Of a DNA stretch of 64,000 nt, positions 12,827-24,100 are shown in pieces. The notes beneath the pieces are model-generated. The model was not told where the DNA came from, searched no databases, and saw nothing but the letters and a program-made list of their open reading frames with translations. The DNA is from Phylloscopus collybita. Its lineage: Eukaryota; Chordata; Aves; Passeriformes; Phylloscopidae. The position numbers and the translations under genes were made by a program. The stretch lies in the NCBI GenBank assembly GCA_027886175.1, contig JAJNNQ010000075.1:32022501-32086500 (forward strand), read 5' to 3'. Each line of letters starts with the position of its first letter. Within the stretch, counting starts at the first letter, position 1.

Positions 12827-14379
12827 AAGCTAAATTATGGCAACAGCCCAGAACACCACAATTTTAGTTACCAATGTCACTGTCAAACTGCACTTACTTC
12901 AAAACTTCAAAAAGGGTCAAAATATTCTGCACCTTCCCATCCTGCCGCCAGCACTGCATTGTGAAGATCCCTCCTCATCTCCCAGTGCAACCCAGAGCAC
13001 TTCTGTGCCTAATTACTTTTGGGTTTAAGCCTGTAACATTTACCTTCATTCATGAAAAAGATAATCTGATAACTTCACTTGCAAAGATAAACATCCTATA
13101 AAAAATCAAAGCCCTGGCATCGGTTTACATAATTTATATCTTGTCCTTTTGTGTTTGTTTCGTGTTTTGTTTTTTTTTCTCTTGACCTTAGGATGATTAT
13201 TTTCTCTGGTTTTCCCCTCCTTCTCATTGTCTTATCTGAAAGGGGATGATGGTGAGACTTCTGAGAAGCGAGGGACTCCAGTCTTTCCAAGATCTCCTCA
13301 CTTAAGCATTTCCTAGTGATCTGTGATGCATTTATCAGTCTTCAGACATATAGACAGCTACGCAAGGAGTAAACAGTTATGAGAGGGTATTTCTCTACAG
13401 AGGAAATATTCGCAAAGTTTATTTAAAAAAATTCTTTTAGACTTCAATGCATAATGGTATTTCTCCTTTAAAGGTTGTCTTACATAAGAAAACACAAGAA
13501 TTTAAGAAATTTATAAAGAGGTTCCGTCATCCTTCATGAAACCAGTCAAGTCTTCAGGCATTTTCTAGAGAGGTTCACTAGTTTATTCACTATTGTATCT
13601 CAGGGATTTATTTTTCTGGTTTTAAAATGGAAATGTGTACCCCATTATTAGCAATATCGAGTAAAACACAATAGAAATCAAGCATCTCATCTGATTAATC
13701 TTAAGTTAACCATATCCTTATTTATTTTTCTGATTGCAGAAACAAAAGATACACAAGACTATGCATTGTTTTAACTTTTCTGCAGTGTAGCTACCACACA
13801 TATTTTTAAACAATGCAAAAACACTAGTGTCACCATAAATGGTGCAAAGCTGATAAAACATTTTCTGATTTTTCAGTATAATTATTTGTTGCATCTTCCT
13901 GCTTGAGGAAATGTGGTTTTTCTAAAAAACTTTAAAAATCCTCGTGGCAACACTGCAGTCAGCAGTGAAACACTCTTAAGTTTGGTGTTGAGAACCTGCT
14001 ATGTATATATGTATGTACCAAGGCCTGAACCACTATTCACAACATGCAGTATTCTGAAAAGATAAAAAAGGGCATTTTCCCAAGTGAAGAATCTTCAACC
14101 ATGAGGGTGATTTTTTGCCTTTTTTACAGAGCTCCTGCCATTGAAATATACACTGAAGAAGGAGAATGCATAACTTAAAAATAAATAAATGAAATATTTT
14201 AGTTTCCTTCCTAAGTGCTTTTCTTCCTACCTGCTTTCGTTCTTCATACCTTCTTTAATTCTCTGATGATAATTTTTAAAACCTTTCTTCCTGTGCAGCT
14301 TTTCTCCAAACCTTGGCTAAAAAGCCTGGTTTTAACTGCGCCTTTAACAAAAACATAATCAATAGCCTCTACTTTCAGA

Positions 14380-15195
14380 ATCATAGGGTCCCTTTACCAT
14401 CTTCATACTCCTCCTTCGGGCACTCTCCAAAAGTTTTATATTATTATATCATGGCATCCAGAACAGCACCAGAGGTGAGGCTGTCCCAGTGCAGAGCAGA
14501 GCAGGACAATCCCCTCCCTTGCCCAGCTGGTGATGCTGTGCCTGAACAAGCTTGGCACTCCTGGTGATGCTGTGCCTGAACAAGCTTGGCCCTCCTGGCT
14601 GCCAGGGCTCTGCTGACTCACGTTCAACTTTGTGCTGACCAGGACCCTCAGGACCCTTTCCATGGCACTGCTTTCCAGTCTCTCACTCCCCAGTCTGCAC
14701 ATCCGTCCAGGGCTGTCCCACTCAGATGGAGAATCTGGGCACTAAACCTTGTTGAACTTCATATGTTTAGTGATTGCTCATCTCTCTAATTTATCAAGGT
14801 CCCTCTACATGGCCTCCCTGCCTTTAAGGGAGTCAACAGTTCCTCCCAATTTCGTATCACCTGCCAACTTGATTGTACTGTATTCCTTCCAGTCCTGCAT
14901 CCAAATCATTTATGAAGATGTTGAAAAGCACAGGGCTGAGGATGTAGCCCTGCAGAACCCCACTAGTGACAGGTCAGTCTGATGCCACCCCATTCACTGT
15001 AACCCTTCGTTCCTGACTCATGAGCCAGCTGCTCACCCCTCCCATGATGTGTTCATCCAGCTGGGGGCTGGACATCTTGTCCAGGAGGATCCTGTAAGAG
15101 ATGGTACCAAAAGCCTTACTGAAATCCAAAAAAGGTTACACCCACTGCTTTCCCCCAATCTACTAGGTGGGTTACCTTGTCAAAAAAAGGATATT
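14380..15195 (-). mobile_element. CR1 LINE fragment, minus strand
   Basis: The plus strand here reads as the reverse complement of a CR1 non-LTR retrotransposon. Recognisable parts are the block around 14900-15120, with the antisense of the reverse-transcriptase C-terminal region (AGATGTTGAAAAGCACAGGG, then CAGAACCCCACTAGTGACAGG), and the block at 14440-14540 (AGGTGAGGCTGTCCCAGTGCA). The element therefore runs in the same direction as KCNB2. It is truncated: I see neither a complete ORF nor the 8-bp tail expected at the left end. Stops and indels interrupt the frame. A 34-bp internal tandem duplication is listed separately. Subfamily is not determined. Confidence 0.85.
14529..14596. repeat. 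34-bp tandem duplication inside CR1 fragment
   Basis: A unit starting TGGTGATGCTGTGCCTGAAC and ending in CTTGGCACTCC occurs twice in a row, with one A/C difference near the end of the second copy. CR1 elements as I know them carry this segment once, so it probably arose after insertion. Confidence 0.85.
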
Positions 15196-17140
15196 GCCTT
15201 TATTTTACTATATAACATTTCTAACTTGAAAATGCACATTATCAATTTAATACAAAATCACCAGATCTTTCTTGATAACAAAATTATACTAGTGAAGTTA
15301 CCTTTACAAGTCATTAAATTACCTTTCTGGGTTTTAGCTACTGTAACTAACTCCAAAGATTTATTTTTTTTTTCCTAAGAAGGCTTAAAATAGGTTTCAG
15401 CTTGGCTTACTGCCTTAACCTTTAGGCTGTGTGCAACTCCACCATGCACCTTGTCCACCACAGGCTAGTAATAAATGTAACTATCCCTTGGGAGGCAAAG
15501 CCAGCCTGGTGCTCACCAGTACTCTAAGCAATTGGTAGAGAAAAACACAAATTTTACACACATATATAAGAGCAAATCTAGATAAAACCTACATTCTTCC
15601 TGTGCAATAATAAAATTACATAGTAGCAAAATATCTGTAATATTACATAAAACTCTTCAAATCAAAGCCAATTCTTTGCATTAAATAAAAATGAAAACTT
15701 CAAAGACTACAACTCAAAAAGCTAGGGGAAGCCAGAAGGAAGGTTAAGTGCCCTCCCCCGCACCACAGACATGCAGCTTTTAATGGTGTGATTCTCCCAT
15801 CAGTCCCCTCTTCTTTACATGAGCGGGTAATTATTTACCATTTCTTTTCATCTTTCTCGTTGAGTATTTGGCCTCTGATGTTATTCAGCATTTCCTGCTG
15901 CAAGGCCTACATTACACGCAAAGTGCTGAATTTCCCTTAGGGAGCTCTCCTTGTCCTACTCAAGTGCTTCCAGGCTATTCCAGCCTCCCCTTCAGTAGGA
16001 GGCCATTATTACCTTTGCTTTATAATGTAGAAATGAAGGTCATAGATGCCTGAGGTATTCAACAATTTTGGCTGCTCAGATTGAGATAGCTCCTTTTTAC
16101 AGAGTCCTTAGCATTTTCCTCACTTTTGATGGGCATGCCTACGTGACCAGATTAAACCCTCAGGCTGAGGAGCCCAGTTGTCTGTGCTGTCACGTTGCCG
16201 GAGCATCGCCTGCCACGGCACAGTCAGGACTCTCCCAAGTCATTTGTAAGGATGGCTGGAGAGTCCACATGCTCCAAGGTCTGCCCCTGGGAAGTGGTTT
16301 GTTTGCAGCCCTCTGCTTTATAACACCACACAGCGAGGCTGCCTTGCCAGCTGGCCCGAGCAGTGCCAGCCCCTTCCATGGACTCCATGCACAAGACCTT
16401 TCTTCCAAAAGGATTCACATCTGTTTTGCATACCTTAACCATAAACATCTCTCCCAATCTTCGCCATACAAATTTCACCAAAGAAGATGGAGAAGATACA
16501 GTACATATGCACACTTCACTGTTGGAGCACGTCCTGCATTTAAAACAGCGAGGAAAAAAGTATGTGGTACCTAAGAAGAGGTTGTATCATGAGGACCCCA
16601 AGAAAAGGGAACAATTTTGCTTTCTTCTGACGTTTAAGGGACAAACTTCTACCTTTTTTTCCGAAGATGTCTTTTTGTCAAAATTCGTCTAATTGTTTTC
16701 AAGAAAAGATTGTATTGATTTCTTTCCTTGCTTTGAAAACAAATGCAAGAGTTTTTCACAATTTGCTGGATGTGTCTACCACATTTCTAAACAAAATCTG
16801 GTTCTAAATGTACTGATATTTAATTATTTTCCTAAAAGTTCAAGAAAGCTCTGGATTTAAAAGGAGACATTGTGAAATTATTAAACATCAAACAAATTAT
16901 TAAATGAGTGATTCCATTTAAAGTATTTATTTTCCAGTCTGGAGAGTCTAAGATCAATGTCCTGGTTTTCTTCACATGCAAAAACACTCACCAAAATCAA
17001 GAAAAATCTGGGGACACAATTGTTGCATTTACTAGTTTAGATATTAAAACTGACTTAAGGCTTAAGAACTTCAGGCTGTATAAAATGCAGATAGGTAAAT
17101 TTTTCTGGAAAACTTGCTTTAGGTTTTGTAGGTGCTATGT

Positions 17141-17386
17141 GAGGCGAAATTCAGAGCAGACACTAGGAAAAAATTCTTCACCCAGAGGACAGCTGGGCAC
17201 TGGAACAAACTCCCCAGGGAATGGGTCATGATACCAAGCCTTTCAGAGTTCAGGGAGCATCTGGTCAATGTTTTTAGTCATATGGTTTAATTTTTAGTTT
17301 TAGGTAAACCTGTGAGGAGCAGGGAGTTGAACTTGAAAATCCTTATGATCCCTTCCAGGTGGAGAACTAGAGATACTCTGTGATAT
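17141..17386 (+). mobile_element. CR1 LINE 3' end fragment, plus strand
   Basis: The sequence follows the CR1 3' end: CACTAGGAAAAAATTCTTCA, then CACTGGAACAAACTCCCCAG, then GGAGCAGGGAGTTGAACTTG and CCCTTCCAGGTGGAGAAC, ending CTCTGTGATAT. The tail is a degenerate version of the CR1 8-bp repeat and is followed by an A/C-rich tract. It is a 5'-truncated, diverged copy lying antisense to KCNB2 in intron 1. Confidence 0.85.
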
Positions 17387-17424
17387 AAAAAAAAACCAAC
17401 CAAAAACAAAACCCAAAAAACCCA
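17386..17424. repeat. A/C-only low-complexity tract
   Basis: Directly after the CR1 3' end the sequence is almost only A and C (AAAAAAAAACCAACCAAAAA, then ACCCAAAAAACCC). It may be a mutated A-rich extension, or the same class of A/C tract as at 37155 and 42205. Confidence 0.7.
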
Positions 17425-20400
17425 CTTAGAAAGCCTGTGCCCAGCTCAGCATCTGACCCATGAAGCCTACAACCTGGGATCCAGCAAGTTAGCCAAGAAA
17501 AGCTGAAGCAAGTTGGTTGTGACAAACCAATACATTTTTACTGAGCAAACATTTTGCTAACTTACTTGGTTGTATGATTCTTCTTTTCTTTCAGTGTCTG
17601 CTTTGCCGTAATCTCTCTGCTGCCACATCTTAGCTCTCAAATGTCTGCTCTTTGTTTCAAAATATGAAAACCTGCAGTTTCTTAATGGTGTGCTGTGGGA
17701 TTTTTTACTAGAATTTCCCTTCATTTCAGTTTTTAAAAAGATGGCTGAGGTGATAGCTAAAACTGCATAAAAGCATCCTGTTCAAATGAGTTGTTCGTTA
17801 TTTCCATTTCCCACCTTTGGAGAAGTCACATCTCATATAGTTAAGGATTGGCAAGCTGAACGCTGGGAAGTGTCAGGAAACATGTCAAAGTATTCCTGAG
17901 CATCCTTTGTATGTCTCAGATTCATAGCTATATGCAGGAACACATGCATGTATGCACAGGAGAGAAGTATCTGAGCTTTGATTATCCAAATTGCTGGTGA
18001 CAGCTCTTGGCACAAATCCTCAGAGGCTTCAGTGGGTGAAACCACTTGACGCATTGTGGTCTGAGGGGGCAAAGGTGGAGCCTTAGCCTGACACAGCTTC
18101 TCTGTGAGCAATGGCTGGCTCTTGCCAGACTACAGCCATGGGCAGAGCCATTACTGGAGAGCTGAGTCTTTCCATGAACTAAGACCAAATCCCACCTGTT
18201 GCCTTGACTGCTCTGTTAACAGCTATGGATGGGTTGGTCTATGAAAAGTAACATCTTGCTTTGAGAGTAAATCCTGCAAAGTCAGCTTTTAAGGCTATGG
18301 CTAACCAGTCTGAAACGATGGTTATTTCTATTTCAAACAGACCTCACAGGTTATTTATTTCTGGAATGTGAAAATTTAAACTTTGGCTGCACAAAGTCTT
18401 GGAGATCTGCAGGAAACACTCAGAAAAATGAGGCCTTTTATAGACGAACTTTTCAGATTGACTAAATCAGTCTGCTAACTCTCTGTTCTCACCATCTTGA
18501 GCACAGAAATGTCTTTTAGATGGATGAGCTGAACTTCACCAAGGAGCAGCAGACTCTGAGACTTTATATATTCCCTAGGAGCTCGGATAAGAAAACCCAG
18601 ACAGAAATAGGTAAGGTGACAGAAGACAGAAAAAGAGGGAAAGTATAACTGATAAAATGCTTTTAAAGTCTTGCAGTCATACAAGCTTGGCAGTTTTGGC
18701 TTATCTGAGTTTTCTAACTATCCCAATAGCACTCATAATCACTTACTGAAGCTCTTACACAAGGTAAAGCCATGTGGGTAGGCTCTAGACATGCTACAGG
18801 TGACGCAGACTACTTCACAAAAAACCAAATGCTCTTGAAAGCATTCAGAGTAACTTTATCTCAAGTCTCATGGAATTTAGGACTCAAGTGGTCTTTTTGA
18901 GTAGTACCTCTTCACAAGTCTGGATCCAAGCACTGGGAGTGAGGCAGACCCCCAGCCTGCACTGAGGTCTCAAGAGAACACGGAACATGGCTTTGTAGCC
19001 CATCCAGTGCTGGATCAAGATCCCCACCAAACTTTATTTCAGGTCAGCTCCAATTCTCTTCTCTTATTAACAGCTCTGCTGTTGGTGCTTGTGACAAGTG
19101 TGGCTACATGATCCTTACAAACAATCCTGATGCATTCCTGCTCAATTTACAAAAACCTTTCATTTTCATTGCAGGTTGAAACATCTCTCATTTAGGATGT
19201 AGTTGTTGGTCATGTCTGCACTTTACTGTTCATGTTTACAATTGGTTGCTAAGGGCTGTTACTGCTTTTGCCAAAGATACTGTCTTTCACTGCTTATTTA
19301 GCCTTCCCTGGAAACTTCTGAGGAGATGAGCTGTCACAGAGAAGTACAAGGCCGAACGGCAGATCATTTTCTTTAATGTCAAACAACCAGATACTACAGA
19401 AATGTGATTACGTAAGGTCCTCATGTCAGGTCTAAATCAGACTACGTATTTATATCCCAACTAGCACTCCGGATCCACAGGTTTGATTGGTGCTTTTAGA
19501 CAATTCTTTGAGAGTCTACAGATGTTACATATACAGGATACACCAATAATAGCAAATACATTAATATTAATAAATTAGAGCTTTGAATTGCAATTTATTC
19601 GTCCACTACTTGATTTTCTCTTCTAATTGCATTGCAGTGCATTAAGAAGATGGAGGAGATTGTCAGCACATCATTTGTTCTTTGAGGAGGCACTAATGTA
19701 ACCAGTTGTTCTAAAGCAATTCGTTTTAGGGTTATTCTAAATATGTTAGCTTCTCTAACCCTTCAATCTTCTACTGCTCCCTACCAATAACAGTGCTGCC
19801 AAGTAGCTGAAAGCAGTGAAGAACTTCACAGATGTCTTTTTGTTCTCCTGAAGAAAAGCTTGCACAGTGTAGCACTGATGATTCTAGGTTTCTAGGCAGG
19901 GAAATATTACACAACATATAATATTACCCTATATACATAGAGAATGGTGTCTGAAGCAATGAGGCACATCTTACAAAAGAGTCAGATTTTATCCCTCTTT
20001 GAATGAAATTCCACCCAAAATTTTGGATGTTGCATTTTGGTCAGAATTCTGGTTTAATGTTGCATTTTCTAATAAAGAAAAAACATGCGATGCTACCAAC
20101 CCAAACCTTCAATTAAGGAAAGCACAGTTGTGTTCCTAAGTGACTTCTTTGGGAATGAATACATTTATGTTCAATTGATGCTTCTGACGAAAAATTTCAT
20201 TTTCGACCGTTTCTAACTGGACTGTTCCCTGATTAAATCCAGGTAAATGGTAGGCCTAGACCTACCCTGACCACAGATAGGAAGAGACTTGGCCAAAGAA
20301 TACAGCTTGAAAGGAGATTTACTCAAGAGACATTTGTCTCAATCCATTAGAAGCTGATCTCAAACTCCTGTTACTGGTGTTTTACAGAAGCCCCGAAGGC

Positions 20401-20440
20401 AGATCGAAGGAATGAATCAAGGTCTTGGTTTTGGGGTGAT

Positions 20441-21173
20441 TGTTGTGGGTTATGTAACTAAAGAAATGTTATTCTATTTTTCCATCTGTTAAAACCGGCT
20501 GGGGAGATGTTTTCTTTATCTCGTCTATAACCCATTCCTCATAACTCCAGGGGGGAGGGGGCAGATGCCTTCTGATAATGGGCCAGCTGTTAAAACCAGG
20601 TGGGGCAGTGTTCCTTATCTCTTCCACAGCCTATCCTCCTTCCAGGGGGATATCTGCTGTTGATGGGTCATTAAGGCTCACCACATGACTGAAAACATTC
20701 CATCCTCCCATTGTGAGATGCTCCACCTGGTGAGGGCAGCCAACCACTCCTACCTGGATAAAAACTGAGACTCGGGAACACCAGATATCCTGCTTTCCAC
20801 TGGATTCCAGAGGAAGACTGGACCCATCTCACCCCCACTGGACCCTTTCTACAGGATCATCTCTACTCCAACAGAACCACATCTGTTACTCCAGGAGGAT
20901 TTATTTGGGCTGCTCCCAACACCCTGACCAACAGGGCGTCAAGTCAGCTTTCTGACTCTGCCAGGGTTTCTAGGATTTTTGTTTGTTTTCTTCTTTTTTT
21001 GTACTACTACATTTGTATTTTTAATATTCCTAGTAAAATCCTATTCCTAAGTCTTTGCCTGAAAGCCCTTAATTGAAAAATTATGACAATTTGGAGGGAG
21101 AGGGTTTACATTCTCCATTCCAAAAGAAATTCCAGCTCTCCCTGGCAGACACCTGTCTTTCTAAACCAAGACA
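20441..21173 (+). mobile_element. Solo endogenous-retrovirus LTR
   Basis: A 733-bp block begins TGTTGTGGGTTATGTAACT and ends AAACCAAGACA, giving the TG...CA ends of an LTR. The flanking bases are GTGAT (20436-20440) and GTGAC (21174-21178), a near-matching 5-bp target-site duplication. Inside are a TATA-like ATAAAAA at 20758 and an AGTAAA polyadenylation-like site at 21032, in the right order for U3-R-U5 on the plus strand. It resembles LTR families I know from songbird genomes, but I cannot name the subfamily with certainty. No retroviral internal region adjoins it on either side, so it is a solo LTR left by recombination. It lies antisense to KCNB2 in intron 1. Confidence 0.8.
20486..20680. 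repeat. About 101-bp tandem duplication in LTR U3
   Basis: CTGTTAAAACCGGCTGGGG at 20486 recurs as CTGTTAAAACCAGGTGGGG at 20587. Both are followed by a similar GTT...TTATCTC...CCAGGGGG order. The two halves are diverged by substitutions and small gaps. U3 duplications often correspond to enhancer repeats in retroviral LTRs; a function here is only inferred. Confidence 0.7.
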
Positions 21174-24100
21174 GTGACTCAATTTTTGATGAGTACCTTT
21201 GTACATAGGTGGTGATGTCCCCGAGGTCACAGCATCAGCAAGTCTTTACAGAAGGCTTTTACCATTAAAAATTAAGACAAATTTCTGTCTAATCTTGATC
21301 TGAAGAATTCAACCCTTCAATATTTTGATGTCTTCAACTATAGGGTGCCTTGGAGAAACATCCCAAACTACTACCACAAACTGCTGTGCAGGGCCTAGGA
21401 CAACCCAACACCTTGTTTTGCCTCTCTGAGAAAAGCAGTCACCCAGAAAACAGAAAACTTTGCTTCCGGACCTTATCTAAGACCTTATCAGTTTTGGTTC
21501 CACGCACTACACAAAGATACAGTTGGTCTGGGCATCAGTAAGGGAAAGCTGTTCTTAGGAACTCCAGTTTAACACTGTAGAGAAGCTACACTGACTTTTA
21601 GTCCTACCTGATACCAAGAGTATTGATATTTTTTGACCCTCAAATTGACCTGACAATAGAAAAAAGCGAGGACTCACTATCATGCACAACCTTATGCTAC
21701 TGTCACTATAATTCTGAAATAAAGACAGGCTAAAAGGAACATTTTTATAAAACTGCCACTATAAATTAATTTATTTACTTCTATCAAGCCAAAATGTATT
21801 TTTAAAAGCCACAGCATCCTCTTAAAAATGTGCTTTATCAGAGCCATTAGTTCAGGGTTTCTAATATTAAACACTCAAGCCCCAAGTTCAAAGAAGGGTG
21901 TGGGAACCTCTAAGGCAGGATCAACACGATACTTCACAGTCAGGAAAACGTTCTTAACTCCCATCCAAGCCCAGTGCATAAGAAGGATCAAAAGGGACAC
22001 AACCCACCCACAGGACATTCTAAGCCTGGAAACCTCCTCTTACAACAGGTATGTAAGAGTCATTCAAAAAATTGAACAAGGTCTACTCTTTTCATATACA
22101 CCTTGAGGTAGTGGCCTTGGTTCCATCTTGATGCCATTGCTTGGTCATTAAACATTCACTGAAGGACCACCATCATCCCTGGTGATTGAAACCCATGGCT
22201 TATATCTTCCAGGCTCCTGCTGCTATCAGTAATCCCCAGGACAGCTGCAGTGATGGAGACCATCCCCATTGCTACTAAGCAAGAATGAGGCAGCCTATGC
22301 TTGAAAGACAATAGACAGGAATGAGTCTATAACTGAAGGGTGTGACCAGTCCTTTGGTGGGTGGTAATTTTGGATTACAAGAAGTGAAATGTTAATTTGC
22401 GTGACATTAATCTATGAAAGGCCTAAAAACTCAGTTTTTCTCCATCAGTACCCTAACCACAATGTCACTGAGCAAAAGCTAGATAATTTTGCTTCTACCA
22501 AGGTTATCTATAAACATGTTGAAGGAGCTAAACATTCTCATTCCTTCTTCAGGTCAAAAAGAGCAGAAGATACACACTCTGGTAGAGCAGACACTGCTAA
22601 TGCTACTTTAGTGACATGCCTAAATAGGGACTAAAGTGACTATCAGTAGCCAGGCTAGTCCTGAGAATAAATTCAAGTATAAAGCTTACCCAGGTAAGAG
22701 GTTTGCTCTATGTCAGCAATAAGAATGAAGAAAGCATGAGATGGAAATATTCCAGAAAGAAAGACCTTCTAGATGGCACTCCTGTCAAGGTAGAGAGACT
22801 CTGTGCTGCTAATCTCACCAACCACTGGAAAAGTAAGTACAATACTGTCATTCATACTTGTGCGATTTCAAGGCTAATTAAGCCTATTCACTGTTTTGAG
22901 TCTGCTTAAATACATTAGTAGGATTCTTCTAGCTTCTGCAGCTTGCCAGCACTTTCTGCTCAAACCGTCTCAGAATGTCTCTGGTATATGCAAATTTACA
23001 CTGAATGTACGGCTATAAATTCTAGCAGGATTATTCTGCCATTTGAGAGTACATCCATCTGTGACGAGGTCAACAACCTTGTAGGTAAACCAAATACTCA
23101 TACCTGAAGAGGGCAAATGACACAACTGAAAACTCTGCAAAAAGAAGCATTATGGCTTCATTTTGAGTTCTTGCATTTGATTGTAATTTTTATCTCTATA
23201 TATATTGAAATACAGCTAATTCTCTAAAAGTTAACTACTGATGAGGTACTGTGAAATATTATTTTATGAACTGCCTTATTAATGCTCTGAGGCAAATTTA
23301 TTCTGTATTTGGACTGTACTGCCATAACTGATTTCTATTTCTTAACTTGTTAGGCAATCAGGGGGAGAAGCTCATCTCCAGTGTCATCAAAGAAGATTAC
23401 GTTTGAGAGCTTTGTTCAGTTAATTATCAGCACAGCTTTGCATTCATTTCCTCGTAACGCGGTTTTACCTAAAGGGCTGACATTTATTTCCTAACGAGCT
23501 AGGATACTCATACCTGAGTATGATGGCAGCATCAAGAACACCCTGCAACAGCAAGTCTGATTTCCTAGTAAGAAGCACTTACCTAGGGGTAACAAAAACC
23601 CAGGGGCTTATGCAGCACGTGCTGGTGCTGTGCTAAGAGCTGTTCAGCCTTGGCTCAGACTGTAAATGCCCTCACACAATTTTGCAGTGCACTGTGCTCC
23701 CCTGTCATGGTACTATGAGAGGTAAATTGGTCAATTGCCTTTGCTCCTTGTAAAGAGTTCAACTGCTGTTTATCGCAGCCTACTCCTAAATGCTCAGAGC
23801 TGCATTATGCCAGCATTACATATATTATTTATTAGCTGATAGATTGTGGTTCTGACTCTTGCTGGTGCCAGCAGTGATGCTACTGACTACTCTTTATAGT
23901 TATCCAGTGAAGGAATAGGGATGTACAGAAGCCAGACACCTAAGTCACAGCTGATCTATCATTATGCCTAAATATAGATTTCCTGCATTAGAAACAAATA
24001 AATTAAAAACCCCACTGATTTTAGTGGCCTGAGACTCTTCTTTTATTGTTTCCCTATTGTTCATACCATAATCCATGAAGAAGTGTGTTCAAAATAATAT

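Noticed and set aside
21828..22106. 92-codon plus-strand frame considered as an exon
   Set aside because: No recognisable domain, no convincing splice sites noted and no related neighbour.
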